Below, piece by piece: positions 24,660-34,353 of a stretch of DNA of 64,000 nt (its first letter is position 1; each line of letters begins with the position of its first letter). A program made the position numbers and the translations under genes. Below the pieces are notes generated by a model. The model saw only the letters and a list, made by a program, of their open reading frames with translations. It did no database searches and was not told the DNA's origin. The DNA comes from Leadbetterella sp964423865 (GTDB lineage: Bacteria; Bacteroidota; Bacteroidia; Cytophagales; Spirosomataceae): NCBI GenBank assembly GCA_964423865.1, contig CAYRGN010000001.1, forward strand, positions 124,001-188,000, read 5' to 3'.

Positions 24660-26582
24660 ATGAGCCAGTCAAGTTTAGAACCGAACAAAAAGGAAGACAA
24701 TAATGACGAAGTTTCTCACGCGTCTGTAGAGCAGGGACCTTCTGCGGAAGAGGGTAAGGCTAAAGCCTCTGCGGACCTGGAAATCATTGAAGAGATTGAA
24801 GAAGAACCGGAATCTATTCTTGAATTTGATGAGGACTTTTCCAATTATTCCAGGAAAGATTTCGTGGATCTCGCTGACCGTCTGTTGGAAGCCATGAACG
24901 CCCGAACCCTCACGGTATCGGATGTGAAGAATATTGACAATGCGCTGAAAGTAGTACGTAGCGCTTTTGATGAAATTTACCAGCAGGAGAAAAGTGAGGC
25001 CCAGGCTGCTTATGTAGCGGAAAACGGTTCGGATGAAGGCTTCGAATTCAGAAACGATAATTATTCCATTCGTTTTGAAGGGATTATGATTCAGGTTCGG
25101 GAGAAAAGGCAGGCATTCTACCAGAAACTGGAAAGGGAGAAAGAAGATTACTTCGAAGTGAAAACCCGTTTGCTCCAGCGTTTGAGGGAAATCGTGGATA
25201 CGGAAGAGCAGGGAGAGTCGCGGAACAACTGGGAAGCCTTTAAAGGACTGCAAACGGAATGGAAAAACGCAGGAAATATTAACTCCCCGCATAACGGTTC
25301 GCTATGGTCGGCCTACAATGCGCTGGTAGACCGGTATTTTGATATCCGGAGTATTCAGAATGAGCTGAAAGACCTGGACAGGAAGAAGAATATTGAGGCG
25401 AAAGAAGCGGTGGTGATCAAGATTGAGGAAGTAGCGGCTGGCCTGGAAACCACCCCGATCAATAACGTCATTCTCAAGAACGCCAATGAATTATTGCAGG
25501 AATACAAGCATATTGGTCCCGGTCCGCGGGAAGAGCAAGATGCGCTCTGGGACCGTCTGAAAAAGGCCTTTGATGTAATTTATGACAAAAAGCGGGAATT
25601 GCAGAAAGAAAGTTCTGAGCTTTCGGAAGAAGTTTTGAAAGCCAAAACCCAGCTTCTGACCAATTTGCAGGCGTATCTTCAATTCAACAGCGATTCTATC
25701 AACGAATGGAATGCCAAGACCCGGGAGGTACAGGCCATCCAGGACCAGTGGAATGCCATCAAAGGCGGCATGCCGAGAGAGAAAGGGAAAGAGGTGAGCA
25801 AGAGTTTCTGGAGTACCCTGAAACAGTTCTTTAAGCACAAGAGCGAGTTTTTTGCCAAGCTGGAAGCGAAACGGGAGGCGAATTACAAAGCCAAAAGTGA
25901 GCTGGTACAGCAGGCCAAAACCATTCTGGAAGCCGGAGATTTTACGGCACCCAATACCAACCGGATTATTGATCTACAGAAAAAATGGAAAACCATCGGA
26001 CATGTACCCGAAAAGTACAAGGACAGCCTGTTTGAGGAATTCAAATCCATTTGCGATACCTACTTTAACCATAAGCGGGATGAAAGCAAGGCCCAGGATT
26101 CGGAATACGATAAGAACCTGGCCGCTAAAGTAGCCATTTGTGAAGAAATAGAGAAACTGGTAAAGGAGGGAGAAACCAATCTGAACCTTCTTCCGGATTT
26201 CAAGAAGAATTTCAATGCCATCGGGTATGTGCCGCGCAAGGATATGAAGACTATCCAGGACCGCTTCATCAAAGCCATTAACGCGTATGTGAAAGCATCG
26301 AGCGGACTGGAGAGGTCGGAGAAGGATAAGCTCATGATGCAGAATGAAGCGGAAGTGGTATTGAAGTCGGGTGGTAACCTGAACAAGACGGAAAGTGATT
26401 TACGTCGGAAAATCAAGCACCTGGAAGATGAGGTTTCCCTCACAAAAAACAACCTGGAGTTCTTCGGATATTCCAAGAATGCGGATAAACTAAGGGCGGA
26501 ATACCAGAAAAAAATTGATAAAGGAGAGGCTGAACTCAGGGAGCTGAACGCGAAGCTCAAATTGATCATCGCGGCGAATTAA
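24660..26582 (+). CDS. DUF349 domain protein
   Basis: A 640-aa, highly charged, largely alpha-helical cytoplasmic protein with repeated DUF349 units of about 70 residues. Each contains a W-K/W-N position followed by a D/E-W-F-like segment, for example LQTEWKNAG, IQDQWNAI and LQKKWKTIGHVP. The N-terminal 60 residues are acidic (EIIEEIEEEPESILEFDEDF). The start at 24660 is preceded by an AT-rich promoter region with TAATTTTG at 24619. The family's cell role is not established. The tRNA-Thr gene follows after 67 bp. Confidence 0.85.
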   Translation: MSQSSLEPNKKEDNNDEVSHASVEQGPSAEEGKAKASADLEIIEEIEEEPESILEFDEDFSNYSRKDFVDLADRLLEAMNARTLTVSDVKNIDNALKVVRSAFDEIYQQEKSEAQAAYVAENGSDEGFEFRNDNYSIRFEGIMIQVREKRQAFYQKLEREKEDYFEVKTRLLQRLREIVDTEEQGESRNNWEAFKGLQTEWKNAGNINSPHNGSLWSAYNALVDRYFDIRSIQNELKDLDRKKNIEAKEAVVIKIEEVAAGLETTPINNVILKNANELLQEYKHIGPGPREEQDALWDRLKKAFDVIYDKKRELQKESSELSEEVLKAKTQLLTNLQAYLQFNSDSINEWNAKTREVQAIQDQWNAIKGGMPREKGKEVSKSFWSTLKQFFKHKSEFFAKLEAKREANYKAKSELVQQAKTILEAGDFTAPNTNRIIDLQKKWKTIGHVPEKYKDSLFEEFKSICDTYFNHKRDESKAQDSEYDKNLAAKVAICEEIEKLVKEGETNLNLLPDFKKNFNAIGYVPRKDMKTIQDRFIKAINAYVKASSGLERSEKDKLMMQNEAEVVLKSGGNLNKTESDLRRKIKHLEDEVSLTKNNLEFFGYSKNADKLRAEYQKKIDKGEAELRELNAKLKLIIAAN

Positions 26583-26599
26583 AAAAGTTTCAAAAACGC

Positions 26600-26630
26600 T
26601 TGCGCCGTATTCTCCGGGTGCTTAATTTTG
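26600..26630 (+). promoter_or_regulatory. Bacteroidota-type promoter of tRNA-Thr
   Basis: TTG at 26600-26602, a 20-nt spacer, then TAATTTTG at 26623-26630 match the sigma-ABfr consensus TTTG-N19/20-TAnnTTTG. Transcription should start near 26636, 14 nt before the tRNA. This is one of the clearest promoters in the window. Confidence 0.75.
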
Positions 26631-26649
26631 CACCACTAAAATAAGGAAC

Positions 26650-26722
26650 GCCTCCTTAGCTCAGCTGGTAGAGCAACTGATTTGTAATCAGTAGGTCATT
26701 GGTTCGATCCCGATAGGGGGCT
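26650..26722 (+). tRNA. tRNA-Thr (anticodon TGT)
   Basis: A 73-nt cloverleaf. Acceptor arm GCCTCCT pairs with AGGGGGC (one T-G pair), followed by discriminator T. The anticodon stem ACTGA/TCAGT encloses loop TTTGTAA with anticodon TGT at 26683-26685, which reads ACA. The T-arm GGTTCGATCC loop is normal. CCA is not encoded. It has its own promoter and terminator. Confidence 0.97.
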
Positions 26723-26727
26723 CAGAG

Positions 26728-26752
26728 AACTCTCAGAAATGAGAGTTTTTTT
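26728..26752 (+). terminator. Rho-independent terminator after tRNA-Thr
   Basis: Stem AACTCTC / GAGAGTT with a 6-nt loop (AGAAAT), merging into a run of seven T. It ends 24 bp before the threonine aldolase start, so that gene needs its own promoter or read-through. Confidence 0.85.
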
Positions 26753-26775
26753 GTTTTACGGCCAAACAAAATCTC

Positions 26776-27807
26776 ATGAAATACAGTTTTTTGAATGACT
26801 ATAGCGAGGGGGCGCATCCCCTGATCCTGGAAACCCTGCTCAAAACCAACCTTTCCCAGCAAGCCGGGTACGGGAACGATGAGCTGTCTTTAAGAGCAGT
26901 GGCCAAAATCAGAGAGGCCTGTAAGAACGAGGCAGTGGAGGTGCATTTTGTAGCCGGTGGCACACTCGCTAACCTGTTGGTGACAGGAGCCCTCCTAAGG
27001 CCCTATGAGTCTGTTATTTCTGCGGAAAGCGGACATATCAATACCCACGAAGCGGGAGCGATAGAAGCCACCGGCCACAAGATTGAATATGTGAAGAGCC
27101 AGGACGGCAAGCTGACGGTTTCCGATATAAGCCGTATGCTGATGAAATTCCCTAAATACCATACCGTCAAGCCCCGCATGGTGTACCTTTCGAATACCAC
27201 AGAGCTGGGTACCGTTTATACGAAGGCGGAGCTGGAAGACATCTACCGGTATTGCTCTAAAAATGATCTTCTGGTGTTTATTGACGGAGCCCGTTTGCCC
27301 ATGGCCCTGGTGGCCTCGGGGATGAGCCTGGCAGAACTTAGCAGCCTGTGCGATGTGTTCTACATTGGCGGTACCAAGTGCGGCGCCCTGCTGGGTGAGG
27401 CCATTGTGATCACCAATCCGGCACTGCAACCCGATTTTAAATACAATGTGAAGCAAAGGGGGGCGATGCTGGCCAAAGGCAGAGTACTCGGCGCCCAGTT
27501 TGACGCCCTTTTTACCGGTGATCTGATCTTTCGCCTGGCCCGGCATGCCAACGCCATGGCCGGGAAAATGGCCGGAGCGTTTCAGGAATTGGGCTACACT
27601 TTCCTGACGCCGGCAGAGAGTAACCAGGTATTTCCGGTTATGGCACATCGGCGTATCAAAAAGCTGGCCCAGAAATACGAATTTTTTGAATGGGAAGAAC
27701 TGGACCAGGAACACTCGGCGCTACGTCTCGTTACCTCCTGGGCCACGGAAGAAAAGATGGTGGATAAATTTATTGCCGACCTTAAAAAGCTGAAGGCGGC
27801 GATCTAA
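26776..27807 (+). CDS. Threonine aldolase family PLP enzyme
   Basis: A 343-aa fold-type I PLP enzyme of the beta-eliminating lyase family. FVAGGTLANL near 58 binds the cofactor phosphate, DGARLPMAL near 171 provides the Asp that pairs with the pyridine nitrogen, and Lys201 in YIGGTKCGA should form the internal aldimine. Low-specificity L-threonine aldolases split threonine to glycine and acetaldehyde; D/L or allo preference cannot be read here. It is followed 12 bp later by an Ldh-type dehydrogenase on the same strand, likely one operon. Confidence 0.88.
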   Translation: MKYSFLNDYSEGAHPLILETLLKTNLSQQAGYGNDELSLRAVAKIREACKNEAVEVHFVAGGTLANLLVTGALLRPYESVISAESGHINTHEAGAIEATGHKIEYVKSQDGKLTVSDISRMLMKFPKYHTVKPRMVYLSNTTELGTVYTKAELEDIYRYCSKNDLLVFIDGARLPMALVASGMSLAELSSLCDVFYIGGTKCGALLGEAIVITNPALQPDFKYNVKQRGAMLAKGRVLGAQFDALFTGDLIFRLARHANAMAGKMAGAFQELGYTFLTPAESNQVFPVMAHRRIKKLAQKYEFFEWEELDQEHSALRLVTSWATEEKMVDKFIADLKKLKAAI

Positions 27808-27819
27808 ACAGATAATAGC

Positions 27820-28890
27820 ATGTACCCCGAAAAGAAAATAAGAAAATTTACAGAAGCCGTATTCCGCGCGATAGGATGCCCTGCACGTGACGCGCGCCTG
27901 GCCGCGGATGTACTGGTCAATGCCGATCTTAACGGGGTAGACTCCCACGGAGTAGCCCGCCTGGCGGGCTATGTGCGCCTGTACGACCACGGTCGCCTGA
28001 ACCCGACACCCGATATTCGAATCGTACACGAAACGGCGTCTACTGCTACGGTAGACGGAGACAAAGGTCTGGGACTGGTGGTGGCGCCCTATGCGATGAA
28101 ACTTGCTATGAAAAAGGCCAGGAGAAGTGGGTCGGGCTGGATTTCCGTGCAGAACTCCAATCACTTCGGAATTGCCGGATACCATGCCTCCCTGGCCCTG
28201 GAACAAGACATGATAGGCTGGGCCATGACCAACTCTGCGCCTCTGGTGGTGCCTACTTTCTCCAGAGAGAAACTATTGGGTACCAATCCCATTGCCGTGG
28301 CGGTACCCGCGGGCGAGCAACCCGCCTTCCTGGCCGATTTTGCCACCACTGCGGTGGCCTACGGGAAGATGGAAATCCTCCAGCGAAAAGGGGAAAATGC
28401 GCCCATCGGTTGGGTTCAGGACGAATCAGGGAATCCAACCGATAACGCCAATGCCGTGAAAGAAGGAGGAGGCCTCCTGCCCCTGGGGGGCGACCGCGAA
28501 CACGGCAGCCACAAAGGGTATGGCCTGGGTGCCGTGGTGGATATCTTTTCGGGGGTGCTCTCCGGGGCTAATTTTGGTCCCTGGGTGCCGCCTTTCGCTA
28601 CCGCCGGTTTCCATGGGGTAGCCGCCGAACAGGTAGGCAAAGGTACCGGCCACTTTTTGGGCGCCATGCGCATTGACGGCTTTCGGCCCAAAGAGGAGTT
28701 TAAGGCCGGTATGGATCAGTGGATCACGCGTTTCCGCTCGGCAAAAGCCATAGACGGCCAAAGGGTGCAGATTCCCGGCGACCAGGAAAGGCTTTCCAAA
28801 GCGGAACGCCTGATCACAGGAATTCCCCTGAATGAGAAAGTGGTGGAAAGTATGCAGGAAATGGGCGAAAGGTTCGGACTGAAGTGGTAG
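27820..28890 (+). CDS. Ldh family (malate/L-lactate-like) NAD(P)-dependent dehydrogenase
   Basis: A 356-aa protein of the Ldh_2 family, which is distinct from the Rossmann-fold lactate dehydrogenases. It has ADLNGVDSHGVARL near 40 (catalytic His in DSHG), SNHFGIAGYHA near 115 and PIAVAVPAGEQPAFLADFATT near 155. Members reduce 2-oxo acids, 2,3-diketogulonate or Δ1-piperideine-2-carboxylate. The true substrate is unknown. Its place after the threonine aldolase hints at amino-acid or hydroxy-acid metabolism. Confidence 0.88.
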   Translation: MYPEKKIRKFTEAVFRAIGCPARDARLAADVLVNADLNGVDSHGVARLAGYVRLYDHGRLNPTPDIRIVHETASTATVDGDKGLGLVVAPYAMKLAMKKARRSGSGWISVQNSNHFGIAGYHASLALEQDMIGWAMTNSAPLVVPTFSREKLLGTNPIAVAVPAGEQPAFLADFATTAVAYGKMEILQRKGENAPIGWVQDESGNPTDNANAVKEGGGLLPLGGDREHGSHKGYGLGAVVDIFSGVLSGANFGPWVPPFATAGFHGVAAEQVGKGTGHFLGAMRIDGFRPKEEFKAGMDQWITRFRSAKAIDGQRVQIPGDQERLSKAERLITGIPLNEKVVESMQEMGERFGLKW

Positions 28891-28908
28891 CGGCTTGTCG
28901 CCCGACCC

Positions 28909-28941
28909 AAACTCAAAGCTCATAGCTCAAAGCTCATAGCT
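28909..28941. repeat. Heptamer array before the TolC gene
   Basis: About five 7-bp units, read on the minus strand as TAGCTAT GAGCTTT GAGCTAT GAGCTTT GAGTTT. The same consensus as at 7723 and 13329 but in the opposite orientation to the flanking genes. Confidence 0.7.
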
Positions 28942-28954
28942 AAAATATATACGC

Positions 28955-30241
28955 ATGAAAGGAAAAATTGTAGCGCTGCTTTTACTGGTTACACGGGTAA
29001 TGGCCCAGGAGATACAGGTTTCTTCTGTGGACCAACTTTTTGAGCTGGCGCTTTCCCGTAACCTGGCTTTGCAAAATACCGCGTTGGAGCGTGACTTGTC
29101 GGTCATCACCCGCAAGATTGCTTCGGTGAATGCTTTTTCTCCCCGTCTGCCGGTGTCGTGGCAGGGTTTGGACAATATCGCCTTGCAGCGTACCTATGTA
29201 CCCGGTACGATCTTCGGCCAGGAGGAAGGAACTTACAAAGAGCTGGTGATGGGCCAGAAGTATGTGGCCACGTTGAACCTGTCGCCCCAGTTTGATCTGC
29301 TTCATTTCGGTAACCTGGCCCAACGCAAGACCGCCGCGCTGAATGAAAAGCTGGCCTCCTTAAATGAAAAACAGGCCCAACGCGATATTTTCCTCGACAT
29401 TAACGCGGCCTTTCATAACGTGATTTCTTTCGACCGCCAGAAGCGTATTCTCGAAGAAAACCTGGAGGTAGCCCGAAAAATAAAGGCCGTTATCCGCCAC
29501 CGTTTCGAAGAAGGAATAGCCCGGAGCCAGGAAGTGAACGAAGCCGATGTGAACGTGATCACCCTGGAGAACAGCCTGGATCAACTGGAGCAAAACCGGC
29601 AATTACAGGTAGAGTTGCTGAAACTCCTGACCCGCTCGGAGATCAGTATAGTGGAAGTCGCCGGCCAGGCTCCCGCTACTATACCGCCCGCTCAAAGCCG
29701 GCTTGACGCTGACCTGGCCGAAATCCGTACCCAAATGGCAGAACAGGACGTTTTTACGGCCAAAAGAGACCAGTGGCCGGTACTGTCGGCCGTGTCTTCC
29801 TTTAACTGGCAGGATCTTGACAACCGCTTCTTTTACGGTAGCGGCGCAAGTAGCATCTATTTTGCCTATGTGGGTCTGAAGTTGTCGTGGGACCTTCCCA
29901 CCAATGTACAAAAAATCAGTAACCTGAAAAACAAGCAGGTGCAGCTGAAAATTGCCCGAAATAACCTGGAACAAGCGGAAGAACAGCAATCTTATGCGAA
30001 CCTTCAGCGTACGGCCGAACTTAGAAAAGCACAAAGTCAGTGGGAGGCGCAGCAAAAGATTGAAATGCTGAAAAAGGATACCTTTGAAAAAAACTTTGCC
30101 CAGTTTGAGGAGAATATCCTGGACCTGGATAAGCTGCTTATAGCGCAGAACGACTGGCTGAACAGTAGTCTGAACCGTGCTACGGCGGCGGTCAGTATGT
30201 TATACAATTATCAAATTTTAAGGATCAACAATGGCTATTGA
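28955..30241 (+). CDS. TolC family outer-membrane efflux protein
   Basis: A 428-aa protein with signal peptide (MKGKIVALLLLVTRVMAQ). Two long helical stretches rich in Asn, Gln and Leu (about 20-230 and 240-428) match the duplicated OEP domain, with repeated LEQ/AEEQ coiled-coil patterns such as RNNLEQAEEQQSYANLQR. It forms the outer-membrane channel for the export complex encoded by the next three genes. It overlaps the adaptor gene by 11 bp. Confidence 0.9.
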   Translation: MKGKIVALLLLVTRVMAQEIQVSSVDQLFELALSRNLALQNTALERDLSVITRKIASVNAFSPRLPVSWQGLDNIALQRTYVPGTIFGQEEGTYKELVMGQKYVATLNLSPQFDLLHFGNLAQRKTAALNEKLASLNEKQAQRDIFLDINAAFHNVISFDRQKRILEENLEVARKIKAVIRHRFEEGIARSQEVNEADVNVITLENSLDQLEQNRQLQVELLKLLTRSEISIVEVAGQAPATIPPAQSRLDADLAEIRTQMAEQDVFTAKRDQWPVLSAVSSFNWQDLDNRFFYGSGASSIYFAYVGLKLSWDLPTNVQKISNLKNKQVQLKIARNNLEQAEEQQSYANLQRTAELRKAQSQWEAQQKIEMLKKDTFEKNFAQFEENILDLDKLLIAQNDWLNSSLNRATAAVSMLYNYQILRINNGY

Positions 30242-31322
30242 TATGAAAACCTCCACCCTCCTTGTCGTGCTGCTTGCCGGTCTCACGTCCTGTTCAACGG
30301 AACAAGAGACCCGTCCGGTAGTACAGGATATCAGAGAGCTGGTATTCGCTTCGGGGCAGGTAGAATGGAAAGACTCCTGGACCCTGGTGGCGCAGACAGA
30401 CGGTATTCTGCAGAATCTGAGCCTGGAAACCGGCGATGAAGTGCAGGCCGGGCAACTGCTGGGAACCGTTCATAACCCCGCCAATGCCGAAAATCTGAAA
30501 TCGGCGGGGCAGCAGGTAAGACTGACCGAAAAGGGGGCGGCCCCCCTAGAGCAGCAAATCAGGCAGAATATCGTTTTCGCAGAGCAGAAATATCAACAAG
30601 ATAAGCTTCAGCGTGAACGCTACCAACGGTTGTACGAAAAGCAGAGCGTGTCGCGCCAGGAATTTGAAAACATGAAACTGGCCGAAGAAAACGCACTTTC
30701 CCAACTGAACGTACTGAAAGAGCAGCTGGCATCGGTGAAGCTGCAAAATGAGCAGACACTCATTACTGCCCGCAACCAGCAGGAGAATTCCCGCATTCTG
30801 AATGCCTATAATGCGCTCAGGGCTTCGGAGAAAGGGAAGGTGATAGGCAAGCAGAAGTTCGAGGGTGATTTTGTACGCCGGGGAGATGTGATTGCCACCA
30901 TTGCGGATCCGGCCCGTGTAGAAATTGTATTGAATGTAGACGAAAGCACGATCGGGAAAGTAAAGACCGGGCAAACCGTGTTCGTACGTTTGAATACGGA
31001 AAAAGACAAAGTGTATACGGCGCGGGTGACCGAAATTGTAGCGGCTTTTGACCCCGCCACCCAATCGTTTATTTGCAAAGCCCGTTTTGATGATCCGGCT
31101 GTAAATCCGCTTTACGGTACACAGCTGGAAGGAAATATACAGGTAGGGGAGAAAAAGCAGGCCCTGTTGGTTCCCCGCAGCAGTATGGGCTATGGGAACA
31201 CCGTGAGAATAAAAGGAAAAGAAGAGCCTGTGGTGCTTCAAACGGGTATTGTATCTACGGATTACGTAGAAGTGCTGGGAGGCATTACCTCTGACGATAT
31301 ACTCCTTCCCGTCAAACGTTAA
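30231..31322 (+). CDS. HlyD/MacA-type periplasmic adaptor lipoprotein
   Basis: A 363-aa membrane-fusion protein. The lipobox LAGLTSC gives an acylated Cys21 (numbered from MAID). The biotinyl-lipoyl-like half-motif is around GILQNLSLETGDEVQAGQLLGTV (about 45-70, quoted in part), a coiled-coil hairpin spans about 85-200, and beta domains follow. An alternative ATG at 30243 (MKTSTLL) gives a standard lipoprotein signal, but AAGGA is well placed for 30231. It joins the inner-membrane ABC permease to TolC. Confidence 0.9.
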   Translation: MAIDMKTSTLLVVLLAGLTSCSTEQETRPVVQDIRELVFASGQVEWKDSWTLVAQTDGILQNLSLETGDEVQAGQLLGTVHNPANAENLKSAGQQVRLTEKGAAPLEQQIRQNIVFAEQKYQQDKLQRERYQRLYEKQSVSRQEFENMKLAEENALSQLNVLKEQLASVKLQNEQTLITARNQQENSRILNAYNALRASEKGKVIGKQKFEGDFVRRGDVIATIADPARVEIVLNVDESTIGKVKTGQTVFVRLNTEKDKVYTARVTEIVAAFDPATQSFICKARFDDPAVNPLYGTQLEGNIQVGEKKQALLVPRSSMGYGNTVRIKGKEEPVVLQTGIVSTDYVEVLGGITSDDILLPVKR

Positions 31323-31374
31323 GTGTGATACAATGAGCTAAGGGTAGTTTGTACTGACCGCCAAATTTATACCA

Positions 31375-32598
31375 ATGAATATCAACTACAGCATCGCAAA
31401 AACCTACGTGCTGGCCAACAAGAAAATGACGGCGGTGGCCGTGATGGGGGTAGTGTTGGGCATGGCCATTTATATCTTCATGAATTGCCTGATTGTAGGG
31501 TTCGACGGAGTCTCTTACGGCTCGGTATTCAAAGGTACGTCGCATATCCGGCTCTACCAGGATGATATGATCAGTGAGCCCCTGGTGACCGGTGAAGAGG
31601 CTCGCTACCTAATTGTAAACCCGAAAGTAGTTCCTCACAATAACCGTATCCTCAACCCCAAAGCCATCAAAGAGCAGGTGCTTCAACACCCCCAGGTACG
31701 CATAGTCACCCTGCAAGTCAGTTCGGGAGTTTTCTATAACAGCGGGAAATCCCAGATTTCCGGTCTGGCCATTGGTATCGTACCCGAAGAGGCCAACCGG
31801 ATGTTTAACCTCGAATCCATGATGGTGGAGGGCACCTGGGAAGCCTTGAACCATAACCCCAACGGTATACTCATAGGGGTAGGAATCGCGGAAAAGATGA
31901 GCCTGAAGGTAGGAGATAATATCAACCTGACGTCTTCCAAAAGTATCAACAAGAACCTGAGGGTAGTGGGCGTTTTTAAAACCAGCAATTCCAAAGTAGA
32001 TAAAACCACCTCTTATGTGAGCCTGAGCAGCGCCCAGCAGATGCTCCAGGAAAATGCCGACTACGTGACAGACGTAAATATCAACCTGGCGGATTATCGT
32101 AATGCGGAAGAGGTGGCCTCGGAGTTGTCTCAGCTCACCGGGTATAAGGCGGAAGGCTTTGAGCAAAGCAATGAAACCCTGATGGCGGGAAACCGCATGC
32201 GGAAAATTGTGATGATGTTTATTTCCGTGACCCTTTTGGTCGTAGCCGGCTTCGGTATCTACAACATCCTGAACATGACGGTGAGCCAGAAGATCAACGA
32301 CATCGCCATACTGAAGGCCATGGGGTTCCGGGGCAAAGATGTGGTGAGGATTTTCGTGGCCCAGGCCCTGACCATTGGGGTGATGGGGGTCACCGGCGGA
32401 ATAGTGATGGCTTCGGTGATCATTATGCTGGTACAGAAAGTATATATCGGGGGCGATATCGGGTACTTTCCCATTGATTACGAATGGAAAAAATACCTCC
32501 AGGGGGTCATTATCGGGTTGGTCATTACTTTTTTTGCAGGATATATTCCGGCACGAAAAGCTGCGCAGGTAGACCCCGTGAGCATTTTCCGGAAATAA
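31375..32598 (+). CDS. MacB/FtsX-type ABC transporter permease
   Basis: A 407-aa protein with one N-terminal membrane helix (about 20-40), a large periplasmic MacB_PCD domain (about 41-275) and three C-terminal helices, the classic four-helix layout of LolC/MacB permeases. The ending IPARKAAQVDPVSIFRK is the family's conserved coupling end (ARxAAxxxPxxAL-like). It works with the separate ATPase at 32707 as a mechanotransmitter that drives export through the adaptor and TolC. Confidence 0.9.
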   Translation: MNINYSIAKTYVLANKKMTAVAVMGVVLGMAIYIFMNCLIVGFDGVSYGSVFKGTSHIRLYQDDMISEPLVTGEEARYLIVNPKVVPHNNRILNPKAIKEQVLQHPQVRIVTLQVSSGVFYNSGKSQISGLAIGIVPEEANRMFNLESMMVEGTWEALNHNPNGILIGVGIAEKMSLKVGDNINLTSSKSINKNLRVVGVFKTSNSKVDKTTSYVSLSSAQQMLQENADYVTDVNINLADYRNAEEVASELSQLTGYKAEGFEQSNETLMAGNRMRKIVMMFISVTLLVVAGFGIYNILNMTVSQKINDIAILKAMGFRGKDVVRIFVAQALTIGVMGVTGGIVMASVIIMLVQKVYIGGDIGYFPIDYEWKKYLQGVIIGLVITFFAGYIPARKAAQVDPVSIFRK

Positions 32599-32606
32599 AA
32601 GTTATT

Positions 32607-32627
32607 AGCTGTTAGCCATTGGCTTTT
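32607..32627. repeat. Short heptamer-like run and facing inverted segment
   Basis: AGCTGTT, AGCCATT, GGCTTTT follow the 7-bp period. About 60 bp on, ACGGCTAACTT at 32690 is partly inverse to AAGTTATTAGCTGTTAGCC. The 108-bp gap sits between permease and ATPase genes of one apparent operon. Confidence 0.4.
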
Positions 32628-32706
32628 AGAAATAAGACCACATTTGAGAAACAACACCCTGCTGATGAAAATCCAATATCTAATTACTAACGGCTAACTT
32701 CCAGGT

Positions 32707-33393
32707 ATGAAAAATGTAATTTTAAAGACCGAAAACATCGACAAATACTTCTATGATCCGGTAGAGTTCCAGGTCTTGAAGAAGGTGTCGTTTGAGGTAT
32801 ATAGGGGAGAGTTCCTGACCATGGTAGGAAAATCGGGAAGCGGGAAATCCACTTTGTTGTACATCTTGTCTACCATGGACACCGACTACCGGGGAACGCT
32901 GAGTATTGACGGAGAGGTCATGACCGGAAAATCGGTAGACCACCTCGCCCAGGTGAGGAACGAGAAGATCGGTTTCGTATTCCAGTTTCATTATCTCCTG
33001 CCGGAGTTTACCTGCCTGAGAAATGTGATGATTCCGGCTCTGAGGCTGGGCAGATATAGCGAGGAGGAAATTGAAGAGAAAGCCATGAAGAAGCTGGAGA
33101 TTTTAGGTTTGCAAGACCAGGCCCTGAAACCGGCCAGTAAGCTTTCCGGTGGACAACAACAGCGGGTAGCTATCGCCCGTTCGCTTATCAATGACCCTTT
33201 GCTGATTATGGGCGATGAACCTACCGGTAACCTGGACAGCCGGAACACCGGGATCGTGTTTGATATTTTCCGGGAGCTTTCCCGGGAGTTTGGTCAAACC
33301 ATTATTGCGGTGACGCACGACGAAGACTTTGCCGGGAAAAGCGACCGGATTATAGAGATGCGTGACGGCGAAGTGCTGAAAGCAGATTTTTAG
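32707..33393 (+). CDS. ABC transporter ATP-binding protein (LolD/MacB subgroup)
   Basis: A 228-aa ATPase: Walker A GKSGSGKST at 41-49, the Q-loop region FVFQFHYLLPEF near 91, signature LSGGQQQRVAIARS near 145 and Walker B LLIMGDEPTGNLD near 168. The LLPEFT segment after the Q-loop is typical of the MacB/LolD group. It energises the permease encoded upstream. Its stop overlaps the convergent AraC gene by 4 bp. Confidence 0.92.
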   Translation: MKNVILKTENIDKYFYDPVEFQVLKKVSFEVYRGEFLTMVGKSGSGKSTLLYILSTMDTDYRGTLSIDGEVMTGKSVDHLAQVRNEKIGFVFQFHYLLPEFTCLRNVMIPALRLGRYSEEEIEEKAMKKLEILGLQDQALKPASKLSGGQQQRVAIARSLINDPLLIMGDEPTGNLDSRNTGIVFDIFRELSREFGQTIIAVTHDEDFAGKSDRIIEMRDGEVLKADF

Positions 33394-34283
33394 TTTAAAC
33401 TCCGGTAGTCAAGAGGGGTTATTCCGGTTTTCTGTTTGAAAAGCCGTGTGAAGTGCTGCGGATATTTGAATCCCAGTTCATAGGCGATCTCACTAATGGA
33501 TTTATTCGTGTCGAAAATCCGCTCTTTGGCCAGGTGAATCAATTTAGATTGTATATATTCCTGTGGAGATATTCCGATTTCTTTCTTGATTAAGTCCCCA
33601 AAATAATTGGTAGACAGATGCAGTTCATTCGCACACCAGGAAACGGACGGCAAGCCGATAGTCTGTGGTTTTTCCGAAGAAAAATAGCTATTCAGTATTT
33701 CCTCAAACCGTTCCAGGATTCCTTTGTTGACATGGTCTCTGGTGATGAATTGGCGGTCATAAAAACGGCTGCAGTAATTCAGGAACAGCTCAATATTCGA
33801 TATAATCAATGGCTTGCTATGCTTGTCAATGGCGTGGTGCAACTCGTATTCAATCTTGGCAAAACAGTCTTCCACAATCTTTCTTTCCTGTTCCGACAGG
33901 TGCAGGGCTTCATTGACGGCATAGGAGAAAAAATGATAATCGCCTATATTTTTTCCCAGGGATGTACCCGCAATCAAATCGGGATGAAAGATCAGCGCAA
34001 GCCCTTGTGGCTGATAATAACTGTCGCCGTTTTCCCCAATCACCTGGTTAGGGGCTAGAAATATCAGGGATCCCCCCTCATAGTCGTAGTTGTTCAATCC
34101 ATACCGCAAATCACCGCAATATATCTGTTTCAGAAAAACGGTATAAAAACCATAACGCAGGCGTCTTAGTTTCCTGGGTTGGGCTTTGTCTAAACGAACC
34201 ACGCTGACCAGCGGGTGAAGGGTTTCATTGCGATTGAAATCGTTGTATTCCTTTATACTTCCGAAATAAAGTATGTCTTCCAT
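33390..34283 (-). CDS. AraC family transcriptional regulator
   Basis: A 297-aa protein with an N-terminal cupin-like sensor domain (about 15-165) and a C-terminal pair of helix-turn-helix motifs (about 195-295), including ISEIAYELGFKYPQHFTRLFKQKTG, which is the standard AraC signature. It faces away from the aldo/keto reductase at 34475, and the intergenic DNA carries direct repeats fitting an AraC dimer, so it probably regulates that gene. The effector is unknown. Confidence 0.92.
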   Translation of the reverse strand: MEDILYFGSIKEYNDFNRNETLHPLVSVVRLDKAQPRKLRRLRYGFYTVFLKQIYCGDLRYGLNNYDYEGGSLIFLAPNQVIGENGDSYYQPQGLALIFHPDLIAGTSLGKNIGDYHFFSYAVNEALHLSEQERKIVEDCFAKIEYELHHAIDKHSKPLIISNIELFLNYCSRFYDRQFITRDHVNKGILERFEEILNSYFSSEKPQTIGLPSVSWCANELHLSTNYFGDLIKKEIGISPQEYIQSKLIHLAKERIFDTNKSISEIAYELGFKYPQHFTRLFKQKTGITPLDYRSLN

Positions 34284-34353
34284 GGCCTTATTTTTAATAA
34301 CTTAACAAACTTACAAAATCCTACCCCTCGTTATACCCTGGTTTCTTCCAAAT

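Noticed and set aside
26776..27807. Cysteine desulfurase or other PLP enzyme
   Set aside because: Length, order of motifs and the GGTKCGA lysine context match threonine aldolases better.
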